A stretch of DNA of 64,000 nt. It comes from Pseudomonas vlassakiae (lineage in GTDB: Bacteria; Pseudomonadota; Gammaproteobacteria; Pseudomonadales; Pseudomonadaceae). The notes below the pieces were generated by a model that was not told the DNA's origin, made no database searches, and worked only from the letters and a program-made list of their open reading frames with translations. Below, one piece after another: positions 25,724 through 34,596 of the stretch; the first letter of the stretch is position 1, and each line of letters opens with the position of its first letter. The translations under genes were made by a program, and so were the position numbers. The DNA is taken from contig NZ_JABWRP020000012.1 of assembly GCF_014269035.2 (NCBI RefSeq), forward strand, positions 124,001-188,000, in the 5' to 3' direction.

Positions 25724-26956
25724 TTATGCCGCGTCGCGCTGGCCGCCGCTGCGGAAGTTGTCCACAGCCTCGATCAGTGCCTGGAGAATCGCCGAACTGT
25801 CGCCAATCACCGACAGGTCGGCCCGTTTGATCATGTCGCAGCCCGGGTCCATGTTGATTGCCACCACCTTGTCGCAGGCGCCAATGCCCTGCAGGTGCTG
25901 GATCGCCCCCGAGATACCCACAGCCACGTACACCCGTGCGGTGACCCAGGTACCGGTGGCGCCGACCTGCCGGTTGCGCGGCATGAAGCCATCGTCCACC
26001 GCCACCCGTGAGGCGCCTTCGGTGGCGCCGAGGGCCGCAGTGGCCTTGTGGTACAGGTCCCAGTCCTTGACACCGTTGCCGCCCGAGACGATGAATTCGG
26101 CCTCGGCCATGGCGATGGTCGCCGGGTCGACCGCCACCGCACCCAGGTCCTCGATGCGCGACAGGCTACGCACCACGCTTGTGGACAACTCCACCGGCAG
26201 CGCTTCGTGACGGGTTTCGCTGACCGGCTCGGCACACTCCGCCGCGCCCAGGATCAGGCGTGGCACGGCGCGTTGCAGGTCTTGCTGGCCGGCACCGGCA
26301 CGGCCGATGCACTGGCCATCCTTGACCTGCCACACCCGCGTCGCCGGGCGCTCGCCGAGCGACGCGCCGAGGCGCCGGCCCAGCTCGCCGCCGCCGCTGC
26401 GGCTATCGGGCAACAGCCAGTGACGCGGAGCGAACTGGTTATCCACAGCGCGCAGCCCCTGCACCCGCTGCTCCGGTGCATAACCTTCGAATGCCTCGCC
26501 ATCGAGCACCAGCAGGCGATCGACACCGGCTGTGGAAAAGTTGCTTTCCTTGTGTTCGCCAAACACCACCGCCAGCACGGCGCCGTCGCTGCCGGCCAGG
26601 CCATGGGCCAGGCCCAGCAGGTCGCGGTCATGGCTGCTCAGGCGGCCACCGACCATGTCCGGTACCACGGCGATGTAGAACGCCGGCGCCGGTACCTGGT
26701 GCAGCGGCAGCTGTACTTCGGCTGCCGCCGTACGCCGCCCACCGACACCGGTGCCCTGCTGGGCACCACTGCGGTCGATGCGCTTGAGCCCGGCCGGGCC
26801 GATGAAACCTGCGGCAAGCGCATGGGGGTTCTTGCGGATCAGGCCGTTGGGCCCCATCCAGCGGGTCTGTTGCGTCTGCATCGCCGCATGCAGCGGATGC
26901 AGACGGTTACGGGCGATCCACTCGGCGCGTGGGTCGCGGCGGATAATGTCGCTCAT
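25724..26956 (-). CDS. etfA: electron transfer flavoprotein alpha subunit (dimethylglycine pathway)
   Basis: 410 residues, longer than housekeeping EtfA (about 310) because of an N-terminal extension of roughly 80-90 residues. The C-terminal FAD domain is clear: GGNGVKDWDLYHKATAALGA, RNRQVGATGTWVTARVYVAV, GISGAIQHLQGI and VAINMDPGCDMIKRADLSVIGD. It carries electrons from DgcA/DgcB to the respiratory chain. The start shares one base with the dgcB stop (TGATG), which indicates coupled translation. Confidence 0.9.
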   Translation of the reverse strand: MSDIIRRDPRAEWIARNRLHPLHAAMQTQQTRWMGPNGLIRKNPHALAAGFIGPAGLKRIDRSGAQQGTGVGGRRTAAAEVQLPLHQVPAPAFYIAVVPDMVGGRLSSHDRDLLGLAHGLAGSDGAVLAVVFGEHKESNFSTAGVDRLLVLDGEAFEGYAPEQRVQGLRAVDNQFAPRHWLLPDSRSGGGELGRRLGASLGERPATRVWQVKDGQCIGRAGAGQQDLQRAVPRLILGAAECAEPVSETRHEALPVELSTSVVRSLSRIEDLGAVAVDPATIAMAEAEFIVSGGNGVKDWDLYHKATAALGATEGASRVAVDDGFMPRNRQVGATGTWVTARVYVAVGISGAIQHLQGIGACDKVVAINMDPGCDMIKRADLSVIGDSSAILQALIEAVDNFRSGGQRDAA

Positions 26957-28908
26957 CAGTGCACCTCCGCAGGTTCGCGTTTAACCGTTGGCGACTTTGG
27001 GGCCGCGGGAGTTTCCTCTTCGATCAGCACATCCGCCACCAACTCGGCGAGGTCCTTGATCTGCGGGCGCGGTTCGACCACGCCTTCGAGCATCGCGGTG
27101 CATTGCGGGCAACCCACTGCTACCAGCTCGGCCTGGGTCTCGCGGATGTCGTCCATGCGCATGTCCGGGATCCGCTGCTTGCCAGGGATGTCGGTGATCG
27201 GCGCACCGCCACCACCGCCGCAGCAACGGGAACGGAAGCCCGAGCGTTCCATCTCGCGCACTTCGATACCCAGCGCCTTGAGCACTTCACGCGGGGCTTC
27301 GTACTCGCCGTTGTAACGGCCCAGGTAGCACGGGTCGTGGTAGGTGACGCTGCCGCCCTTGTGCTGGCCGAGGTTGAGCTTCTTGGCCGCGATCAGTTCG
27401 GCGATGTAAGTGCTGTGGTGCAGCACCTGGTACTCACCACCCAGCGCGCCGTACTCGTTCTTCAGCACATGGAAGCTGTGCGGGTCGCAGGTGACGATGC
27501 GCTGGAACTTGTACTTGGCCAGGGTCTGGATATTGCGTTTGGCCAGTTGCTGGAAGGTCGCTTCATCACCCAGGCGGCGCGCCACGTCGCCGCTGTCGCG
27601 TTCTTCCAGGCCGAGCACGGCGAAGTCCACGCCAGAGGCCTTGAGCACCTTGACGAACGAACGCAAGGTACGCTGGTTGCGCATGTCGAAGGCGCCATCA
27701 CCGACCCAGAACAGCACTTCGGTGGACTTCACCTGCGACAGCAGCTGCAGGTTGAGGTCAGCCGCCCAGTTCATCCGCCCGCCGGGGGCGAAGCCGCCAG
27801 GGTTGTCGGTGGCGATCAGGTTTTCCAGCACCTCGGCGCCCTTGTTCGGGGTCGCGCCCTTTTCCAGGGTCAGGTGGCGGCGCATGTCGACGATGGCATC
27901 GACGTGCTCGATCATCATCGGGCATTCCTCGACGCAGGCGCGGCAGGTGGTGCACGACCACAGCGTCTCGGCATCGACCAAGCCGTTGACGATCGGCTGG
28001 TGCGGGTTGCCGCTGTGTTCACCCAGTGGCTTGCCTGGGTAAGGGCTGCCGGCAAAGTTGGCGTCACTGCCGCCGGCCAGGCCGATGACCATGTCCTGGA
28101 TGAGTTTTTTCGGGTTCAGCGGCTGGCCGGCAGCGAACGCCGGGCACATGGCTTCACATTTGCCGCACTGCACGCAGGCATCGAAGCCGAGCAGCTGGTT
28201 CCAGGTGAAATCCACCGGTTTTTCCACGCCCAGCGGCGCGTTCGGGTCTTCCAGGTCGAGCGGCTTGAGGCCGGTGGAGCGGCCGCCGCCGAAGCGTTCG
28301 GCACGGCGGTGCCAGGCCAGGTGCAGGGCACCGGCGAAAGCGTGCTTCATCGGGCCGCCCCAGGTCATGCCGAAGAACAGCTCCGACACGCCCCACAACA
28401 CGCCCAGGCCGAGGATGCCGACCATCACCCAGCCGCCGGTGTTGGCCGGCAGGATGCCGGCGACCGGCAAGGTGGCGATGAAGAAGCTGGCAGCGAATAC
28501 CAGCAGGCTCTTCGGCAGGCGCATCCACGGGCCCTTGGACAGGCGCGAGGGCGGGTTCATGCGGCGCTTGAAGACAAAGATGGCGCCGCCGAACATGATC
28601 ACCGTGGCCACCAGCAGCGCGTAGCCGAGGATCTTGCTCTGCAGGCCGAAGCCGTGCACCAGGATCGCCAGCGCCGCCGACAGCACGAAGCCACCCGCAG
28701 TGGCCACGTGGGTCCTGGACATGTACTTGTCGCGCTCCACCACGTGGTGCAGGTCGACCAGGTAACGCCGCGGCATGGCCAGCAGGCCGCCGATCAAGTC
28801 GACCTTGGACGGCCGGCCACGTCGCCACATGCGCACCCGGCGCAGGGCGCCGAGCACTGCCAGGCCAAGGGCAGCGAACAGCAGGATGGGTAGAAGGGTG
28901 TTCAACAT
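26956..28908 (-). CDS. dgcB: membrane iron-sulfur protein of dimethylglycine demethylation
   Basis: 650 residues from the ATG at 28908, which has GGGAG eight bases upstream; an ATG five codons earlier lacks one. The N-terminal half has about five membrane helices. Then come two 4Fe-4S clusters (CVQCGKCEAMCPAF near 250, CTTCRACVEECPMM near 330) and two CCG-type heterodisulfide-reductase domains (HDPCYLGRYNGEYEAP; CCGGGGGAP). The layout resembles GlpC/HdrD quinone-linked proteins, so it probably passes electrons from DgcA/ETF to quinone. The Pseudomonas homologue is required for growth on dimethylglycine. Confidence 0.9.
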   Translation of the reverse strand: MLNTLLPILLFAALGLAVLGALRRVRMWRRGRPSKVDLIGGLLAMPRRYLVDLHHVVERDKYMSRTHVATAGGFVLSAALAILVHGFGLQSKILGYALLVATVIMFGGAIFVFKRRMNPPSRLSKGPWMRLPKSLLVFAASFFIATLPVAGILPANTGGWVMVGILGLGVLWGVSELFFGMTWGGPMKHAFAGALHLAWHRRAERFGGGRSTGLKPLDLEDPNAPLGVEKPVDFTWNQLLGFDACVQCGKCEAMCPAFAAGQPLNPKKLIQDMVIGLAGGSDANFAGSPYPGKPLGEHSGNPHQPIVNGLVDAETLWSCTTCRACVEECPMMIEHVDAIVDMRRHLTLEKGATPNKGAEVLENLIATDNPGGFAPGGRMNWAADLNLQLLSQVKSTEVLFWVGDGAFDMRNQRTLRSFVKVLKASGVDFAVLGLEERDSGDVARRLGDEATFQQLAKRNIQTLAKYKFQRIVTCDPHSFHVLKNEYGALGGEYQVLHHSTYIAELIAAKKLNLGQHKGGSVTYHDPCYLGRYNGEYEAPREVLKALGIEVREMERSGFRSRCCGGGGGAPITDIPGKQRIPDMRMDDIRETQAELVAVGCPQCTAMLEGVVEPRPQIKDLAELVADVLIEEETPAAPKSPTVKREPAEVH

Positions 28909-28960
28909 GGGAGACTCCCACAACAGCTGGATTCTTGCGCCACCTTCAAAGACGGCGCGG

Positions 28961-29058
28961 ACCCTGTAGGAGCGGATTCATCCGCGATGAGGCCAGCACA
29001 GGCAACTGCGTTGTCAGTGCCGACGCTATCGCGGATGAATCCGCTCCTGCAGGGGGCC
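28961..29058. repeat. REP inverted pair (ATTCAT core)
   Basis: TGTAGGAGCGGATTCATCCG faces CGGATGAATCCGCTCCTGCA within the dgcA-dgcB gap, so it is inside an operon and could affect differential mRNA stability. Confidence 0.9.
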
Positions 29059-29085
29059 AGTCCCGCCTCTACAGAGGCGGAGCGA

Positions 29086-31146
29086 TCAGAAGTCCTTGCA
29101 CAGGCGCAAGGCGTCGTAGATCGCCGCATGCACGTTGCGCTGGGCCACGCAGTCGCCGATGCGGTACAGCAGGTAGCCCTCGCCCGGCTGGCTGAGGATC
29201 GGCTGAGGCTTGATGGCGAACAGCGCCTCCACGTCGATCTGGCCCTTGTTGCGCGACCCTTCCTTCAGCGCGTAGTACAGCTGCTCGTCAGGACGCACGC
29301 CGTTTTCCACCACCACCTGGTCGACGACACGTTCTTCCTTGGCACCGGTGTATTCGTTCTCCAGCACCGCCACCAGCTTGTCGCCTTCGCGGTAGACCTT
29401 TTCCAGCATCATGTCGCCGGTCATGATCACTTCTTTCGGGTACATGCTGCGGTAGTAGGTCGGGAAGGTCGTACCGCCCATGGCCACGCCCGGCTTGATG
29501 TCGTCGGTGACGATCTCGACCTGGCTGCCCTTGTCGGCGATGAAGTCGGCCACCGACATGCCGGTGAATTCGCAGATGGTGTCGTACACCAGCACGTTCT
29601 TGCCCGGCGCAACCTTGCCGTCGAGCACGTCCCAGCTGCTGACCACCAGGCCTTCGGCGGCGCCCCAGTGCTCGTTCTGCTCGAGGAACGAATGGCCGCC
29701 AACCGCGAGCACGATGATGTCCGGGCGCAGGTCCTGGATGGTTGCCACGTCGGCGGCGGTACCCAGGCGCAGGTCGATCTTCAGGCGGGCGAACTCCAGC
29801 TGGTACCAGCGGGTGATGCCAGCGATCTGGTCGCGCTGCGGTGCCTTGGCGGCGATGGTGATCTGCCCGCCGATCTGGTCCTTCTTCTCGAACACGGTGA
29901 CGTCGTGGCCGCGCTCGGCCGCCACGCGGGCCGCCTCCATGCCGGCAGGGCCGGCGCCGACGATGACCACCTTGCGTTTCGGCCCGGTGGTCTTCTCGAT
30001 GATATGCGGCACGCCCATGTATTCACGGGAGGTCGCGGCGTTCTGGATGCACAGCACATCCAGGCCCTGGTACTGGCGGTCGATGCAGTAGTTGGCACCC
30101 ACGCACTGCTTGATCTGGTCGATCTGGCCCATCTTGATCTTGGCGATCAGGTGCGGGTCGGCGATGTGCGCGCGGGTCATGCCGACCATGTCGACATAGC
30201 CGCCTTCGAGAATGCGCGTGGCCTGGTTCGGGTCCTTGATGTTCTGCGCGTGCAGCACCGGAACCTTGACCACTTCCTTGATGCCGGCCGCCAGGTGCAG
30301 GAACGGCTCCGGCGGGTAGCTCATGTTGGGGATGACGTTGGCCAGGGTGTTGTGGGTGTCGCAACCCGAACCGACCACGCCGATGAAGTCGATCATGCCG
30401 GTGGCATCGTAGTAGGCGGCGATCTGCTTCATGTCCTCGTGGCTGAGGCCATCGGGGTGGAACTCGTCACCGCAGATACGCATGCCCACGCAGAAGTCGT
30501 CGCCGACTTCGGCACGCACCGCCTTGAGCACTTCCAGGCCGAACTTCATGCGGCCTTCGAAGGTACCGCCCCATTCGTCGGTACGCTTGTTGACCCGCGG
30601 GCTCCAGAACTGGTCGATCATGTGCTGGTGCACGGCCGACAGTTCCACGCCATCCAGGCCGCCCTCTTTGGCACGACGCGCAGCCTGCGCATAGTTGCCG
30701 ATAACCCGCCAGATCTCTTCCACCTCGATGGTTTTGCAGGTGGCACGGTGCACGGGTTCACGGATGCCCGACGGCGACATCAGGGTAGGCCAGTTGAAGC
30801 CGTCCCAGCGCGAGCGCCGGCCCATGTGGGTAATCTGGATCATGATCTTGGCGCCATGCTTGTGCATGGCGTCAGCGAGGTTCTGGAAGTGCGGGATGAT
30901 GCGGTCGGTCGACAGGTTGACCGACGACCACCATTCCTGCGGGCTGTCGATGGCCACCACGGACGAGCCGCCGCAGATCGCCAGGCCGATGCCGCCCTTG
31001 GCCTTCTCTTCGTAATACTTCACGTAGCGGTCGGTGGTCATGCCGCCGTCAGTGGCGTAGACCTCGGCATGCGCGGTGCTGAGCACGCGGTTGCGGATGG
31101 TCAGTTTGCCGATCTGGATCGGCTGGAACATTGCTTCGAATGCCAT
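29086..31146 (-). CDS. dgcA: dimethylglycine demethylase, flavin subunit
   Basis: 686 residues. An N-terminal old-yellow-enzyme TIM barrel (FQPIQIGKLTIRNRVLSTAH; GGLDGVELSAVHQHMIDQFW) is followed by a 4Fe-4S-type cysteine region (CVGANYCIDRQYQGLDVLCI) and a C-terminal FAD/NAD module (KVVIVGAGPAGMEAARVAAE near 390). This is the architecture of trimethylamine/dimethylamine dehydrogenases. It removes one methyl from dimethylglycine to give sarcosine and formaldehyde, with electrons to EtfAB/DgcB. The 907-residue plus-strand frame opposite is a shadow. Confidence 0.93.
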   Translation of the reverse strand: MAFEAMFQPIQIGKLTIRNRVLSTAHAEVYATDGGMTTDRYVKYYEEKAKGGIGLAICGGSSVVAIDSPQEWWSSVNLSTDRIIPHFQNLADAMHKHGAKIMIQITHMGRRSRWDGFNWPTLMSPSGIREPVHRATCKTIEVEEIWRVIGNYAQAARRAKEGGLDGVELSAVHQHMIDQFWSPRVNKRTDEWGGTFEGRMKFGLEVLKAVRAEVGDDFCVGMRICGDEFHPDGLSHEDMKQIAAYYDATGMIDFIGVVGSGCDTHNTLANVIPNMSYPPEPFLHLAAGIKEVVKVPVLHAQNIKDPNQATRILEGGYVDMVGMTRAHIADPHLIAKIKMGQIDQIKQCVGANYCIDRQYQGLDVLCIQNAATSREYMGVPHIIEKTTGPKRKVVIVGAGPAGMEAARVAAERGHDVTVFEKKDQIGGQITIAAKAPQRDQIAGITRWYQLEFARLKIDLRLGTAADVATIQDLRPDIIVLAVGGHSFLEQNEHWGAAEGLVVSSWDVLDGKVAPGKNVLVYDTICEFTGMSVADFIADKGSQVEIVTDDIKPGVAMGGTTFPTYYRSMYPKEVIMTGDMMLEKVYREGDKLVAVLENEYTGAKEERVVDQVVVENGVRPDEQLYYALKEGSRNKGQIDVEALFAIKPQPILSQPGEGYLLYRIGDCVAQRNVHAAIYDALRLCKDF

Positions 31147-31161
31147 GACGCTCTCTCCGGC

Positions 31162-31692
31162 TTACAACGGCTTGACGACGAACAGGCCATCTTCGTGGCC
31201 TTCTTCCGAACCGCCGTAGACCTGCTCGGCCACGGTGCGGATCGAGCTGCCGCGGGCAGCGAGAATCTGGTCCATGGCGCCGGCGAACCAGCCGGTGAAC
31301 ATGTAGTCGACCTTGCGGCCGCACTTGCCATAGACGTACACGAATGCGGAATGCTTGAGCTTGACGCTGCAGGTGCCCTTGTCGAGGTCGATGTCCTGGA
31401 TTTCGAACAGGCCCCAGCCACGCTGGCTCAGGCGCTTCATGTAGTGCTCGAACACCGCCACGCCTTCCAGCCCATGGCACTCGGCTTCTTTTTCACACCA
31501 GTGCCAGGCGGACTTGTAGCCGGCCTTGTAGAGGATCTCGGCGTACTTGTCTGCGCCCAGGACCTCTTCGATGCCCATGTGGTTGTTGACGAAGAAATGG
31601 CGCGGCACATACAGCATCGGCAGGGCGTCGCTGGTCCAGACACCGGTTTCGCTGTCGACTTCGATTGGCAATTGCGGGGCGATCTTGGCCAT
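31162..31692 (-). CDS. DUF5943 protein of the dgc operon
   Basis: 176 residues, no signal peptide or membrane segment. It resembles the DUF5943 family (V4R-like small-molecule-binding fold suspected), with PQLPIEVDSETGVWTSDALP at the start and HWCEKEAECHGLEGVAVFEH in the middle. It sits 15 bases upstream of dgcA, between dipeptidase and dgcA, and the same order is known in P. aeruginosa. The role is unknown; an accessory or maturation role in dimethylglycine demethylation is inference. Confidence 0.75.
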   Translation of the reverse strand: MAKIAPQLPIEVDSETGVWTSDALPMLYVPRHFFVNNHMGIEEVLGADKYAEILYKAGYKSAWHWCEKEAECHGLEGVAVFEHYMKRLSQRGWGLFEIQDIDLDKGTCSVKLKHSAFVYVYGKCGRKVDYMFTGWFAGAMDQILAARGSSIRTVAEQVYGGSEEGHEDGLFVVKPL

Positions 31693-31769
31693 GGAAACTC
31701 AACTCCATAAAATTTTTTATCGGGATGCCCCGGCGTTGCTGGCAGGGGCTTTCAGGCTTGGAGAGCGGC

Positions 31770-32747
31770 TTACTCGCCCCACACGTCCTTGAGGACGTTG
31801 ACCCAGTTCTCGCCCATGATCTTGCGCACCACGCGCTCGGAGTGGCCGCGCTTGAGCAAGGTTTCGGTGAGGTTGGGGAATTCGCCCACGGTGCGGATGC
31901 CCAGCGGGTTGATGATCTTGCCGAAGTTGGTCAGGCGACGGGCGTAGCCCTTGTCGTGGGTCAGGTACTCGAAGAAGTCCTGGCCGTGACCCTGGGTGAA
32001 GTCGGTACCGATACCGATGGCGTCCTCACCGACGATGTTCATGGTGTACTCGATGGCTTCGGCGTAGTCGTCGATGGTCGAGTCGATGCCCTTGGCCAGG
32101 AACGGCGCGAACATGGTCACGCCAACGAAGCCGCCGTGGTCGGCGATGAACTTCAGCTCGGCGTCAGACTTGTTGCGCGGGTGCTCCTTCAGGCCCGAAG
32201 GCAGGCAGTGGGAGTAGCAGACCGGCTTTTTCGATTCGAGGATCACTTCCTCGGAGGTCTTGGAACCGACGTGGGACAGGTCGCACATGATGCCGACACG
32301 GTTCATCTCGGCGACGATCTCACGACCGAAGCCCGACAGGCCGCCGTCACGCTCGTAGCAACCGGTGCCGACCAGGTTCTGGGTGTTGTAGCACATCTGC
32401 ACGATGCCTACGCCCAGCTGCTTGAACACGTCGACGTAGGCGATCTGGTCTTCGAACGCATGGGCGTTCTGGAAGCCGAAGAGGATGCCGGTCTTGCCCA
32501 GTTCCTTGGCCTTGCGGATGTCGGCGGTGGTGCGCACCGGCATCACCAGGTCGCTGTTGTCGCGGATCAGCTTCTGGCTGGCGGCGATGTTGTCGACAGT
32601 CGCCTTGAAGCCTTCCCACACCGACACCGTGCAGTTGGCCGCAGTCAGCCCGCCCTTGCGCATGTCCTCGAACAGCTCGCGGTTCCATTTGGCAATGATC
32701 AGGCCGTCAATGACGATGCTGTCGGCGTGAAGTTCGGCTGGGCTCAT
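31770..32747 (-). CDS. membrane-dipeptidase-family (M19) hydrolase
   Basis: 325 residues of the renal dipeptidase (peptidase M19) family, TIM barrel with a binuclear zinc site. Visible elements are DSIVIDGLIIAKWN at the N-terminus (the usual first HxD zinc motif is not obvious), VGIMCDLSHVGSKTSEEVI and KPVCYSHCLPSGLKEHPRN with zinc-ligand histidines, and IGTDFTQGHG. It leads the dipeptidase-DUF5943-dgcA-dgcB-etf operon; in P. aeruginosa the equivalent gene is co-regulated with betaine catabolism. The substrate is unknown, and a non-canonical amide or N-methyl compound is possible. Confidence 0.85.
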   Translation of the reverse strand: MSPAELHADSIVIDGLIIAKWNRELFEDMRKGGLTAANCTVSVWEGFKATVDNIAASQKLIRDNSDLVMPVRTTADIRKAKELGKTGILFGFQNAHAFEDQIAYVDVFKQLGVGIVQMCYNTQNLVGTGCYERDGGLSGFGREIVAEMNRVGIMCDLSHVGSKTSEEVILESKKPVCYSHCLPSGLKEHPRNKSDAELKFIADHGGFVGVTMFAPFLAKGIDSTIDDYAEAIEYTMNIVGEDAIGIGTDFTQGHGQDFFEYLTHDKGYARRLTNFGKIINPLGIRTVGEFPNLTETLLKRGHSERVVRKIMGENWVNVLKDVWGE

Positions 32748-33032
32748 CAGGCTGTCCCCTTTGTTGATATGGGCCGCGCCAAATCTTCTGTCGGCGCTTT
32801 GGGGCCAGCATATGCCTGTGCCCTGCGACGCCCCGGTGCAAAAACGACAGGGGGTTTGCCGAAAGCGTCAATGCGCGACATCGCGCCCTCTGGCGCGCCG
32901 CCTGGCGATGAGAGACGGTCTCGATAACGACATCGCACGCTGTTTCATGAACATTTCGCCAGGGAGCTATCGTCTTCACTGCGGCTGAGCGAGAATCCAG
33001 CCGATTGGTCAGCCTCGATAAGGAGAAAGCGG

Positions 33033-33434
33033 ATGAAATCAATGGCATGGCTGGTACTGCTGGCTGTCGTCTCGGGCGCCCACGCCGGCGAGGAAGAAAG
33101 CACCCCGTGCGACAACGTCGAGAGCGACCAGCAGACCTACGCCTGCGCGGCATTCAGCAAACAGACCGCCGAGCGCGAACTGAAATCGGCGTATGACGAC
33201 CTGATCCAGCGCATTCGCGACCAGTATGCCGAGGAAGGCGACAAGGCCACTGCCTTGGTCGCGCGCATGGATGCCGCCGAGAAACTGTGGGCGCAGCTGC
33301 GCGATGCCGACTGCAAAGTCGAGACCTATGCCGAGAAACCCGGCAGCAAGGCGTTCCAGGCGGCTTGGGATACCTGCGTGGCGCAACGCAGCGATGACCG
33401 CTCGGAGTATCTGCAGTCCATCGGCCAGCAGTAG
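33033..33434 (+). CDS. LprI/DUF1311-family secreted protein
   Basis: 133 residues with a short signal peptide (MKSMAWLVLLAVVSGAHA). The mature domain has the four conserved cysteines of the DUF1311 (lysozyme-inhibitor LprI N-terminal) family: TPCDNV, YACAA, DADCKVE and WDTCVAQR. It is probably periplasmic. Inhibition of lysozyme is known only for some members. AAGGAGAAAG lies at a good distance upstream. It is divergent from the dipeptidase gene. Confidence 0.82.
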   Translation: MKSMAWLVLLAVVSGAHAGEEESTPCDNVESDQQTYACAAFSKQTAERELKSAYDDLIQRIRDQYAEEGDKATALVARMDAAEKLWAQLRDADCKVETYAEKPGSKAFQAAWDTCVAQRSDDRSEYLQSIGQQ

Positions 33435-33439
33435 TCCTG

Positions 33440-33498
33440 CACGGGCCTCTTCGCGGGTGAACCCGCTCCTACAGCGACCCGCGAAGAGGCCGGCACAG
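33440..33498. repeat. REP element with partial inverted partner
   Basis: GGGCCTCTTCGCGGGTGAAC-CCGCTCCTACAG followed by a short GCGAAGAGGCC that pairs with its left edge, between the convergent lprI-like and cdhR genes; probable terminator. Confidence 0.8.
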
Positions 33499-33505
33499 GA
33501 GAACA

Positions 33506-34450
33506 TCAGACCGCTCGGGCCAACCTATCCTCCCGCGGGCAGCGCTCGAACCGCACCCGGTAACAGCGGGTGAAATACGAGGCCGACTCGAACCCGCACG
33601 CCACCGCCACCTCCAGCACGCTCATGTCGGTCTGGCGCAACAGCTGCCGTGCCTTGTCCAGCCGTAACCGCAGATAGAAGCCACTGGGCGTGTCGTCCAG
33701 ATGCAAGCGAAACAGCCGCTCCAGCTGCCGCCGGGTTACCTGCACCGCATCGGCCAGCACCTGGGTATTGAGCGGCTGCTCGATATTGCGCTCCATCTCA
33801 CCGATCACCTTGACCAGCTTCTTGTTGTTGATGCCATAGCGGCTGGCGATCTGCATGCGCTGGTGGTCCTGGCGCGGGCGGATGCGCCCGAGCACGAATT
33901 GCTCGGACACCTGCACCGCCAGCTCGCTGCCATGGGCCTGGCCGATCAGGTCGAGCATCAGGTCGATCGATGCGGTGCCACCGGCACAGGTGATACGACG
34001 CCGGTCGATCTCGAACAGCTCCTGGGTCACCTGCAAACGTGGATAGCGCTCCTTGAATGCGTCCAGCGCCTCCCAGTGCAAGGTTGCGCGGTAGCCATCG
34101 AGCAACCCGGCCTCGGCCAGCACCACCGGGCCGGTGTCGATTCCGCCAAGGATCACCCCATCATGGTCGAGCCGACGCAGCGCCTGCTGCAGCTTCGAAC
34201 CATAACAGGCCAGCGGCTCGAAGCCGGCGACGATCAGCAGCACGCCGCCCGCCTCACCCTCCCCCAACGCGCCATCGGCATTCACCGACATGCCGTTGCT
34301 CGCCTGCACCGCCCCGCCATCCAGGCTCAGCACGCGCCAGCGGTACGACGGCCCCTTGAAGCGGTTGGCCACGCGCAGCGGTTCCAGTGCGCTGATAAAG
34401 CCCATCGCCGAGAACCCCGGCAACAACAGGAAATGAATCAGTTGCGGCAT
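33506..34450 (-). CDS. cdhR: carnitine-responsive AraC/GlxA-type regulator
   Basis: 314 residues from the ATG at 34450 (TGGAG nine bases upstream; the open frame extends four codons further to a GTG). The N-terminal DJ-1/PfpI-like ligand domain (FLLLPGFSAMGFISALEPLR) is followed by a C-terminal AraC HTH domain (VTRRQLERLFRLHLDDTPSG; ACGFESASYFTRCYR). In P. aeruginosa CdhR activates caiX-cdhCAB in response to carnitine. Here the gene is divergent from caiX, the same arrangement. It is a paralogue of GbdR (38599-39705). Confidence 0.9.
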   Translation of the reverse strand: MPQLIHFLLLPGFSAMGFISALEPLRVANRFKGPSYRWRVLSLDGGAVQASNGMSVNADGALGEGEAGGVLLIVAGFEPLACYGSKLQQALRRLDHDGVILGGIDTGPVVLAEAGLLDGYRATLHWEALDAFKERYPRLQVTQELFEIDRRRITCAGGTASIDLMLDLIGQAHGSELAVQVSEQFVLGRIRPRQDHQRMQIASRYGINNKKLVKVIGEMERNIEQPLNTQVLADAVQVTRRQLERLFRLHLDDTPSGFYLRLRLDKARQLLRQTDMSVLEVAVACGFESASYFTRCYRVRFERCPREDRLARAV

Positions 34451-34472
34451 TGCATGCTCCACGCGTGAAGGT

Positions 34473-34500
34473 GGTCGCCTCCGTGCAAATCTTGGTCGCC
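34473..34500. promoter_or_regulatory. candidate CdhR operator (direct repeat)
   Basis: GGTCGCC occurs at 34473-34479 and 34494-34500, a 21-bp period (two helical turns) in the 146-base gap between cdhR and caiX. That is the spacing expected of AraC-family sites. A looser TTCGCCC follows at 34512. Confidence 0.5.
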
Positions 34501-34596
34501 AGGGTGCGATTTTCGCCCCTGGCAGCAGCGTAGCGTGTTCACACGGCCCAGAGAGGCCGGCCCCTATAAAAAATGTCCTGCCGATGGAGAGCCACC

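Noticed and set aside
28987..31710. 907-codon plus-strand open frame opposite dgcA and DUF5943
   Set aside because: Antisense shadow of dgcA; no recognisable motif.
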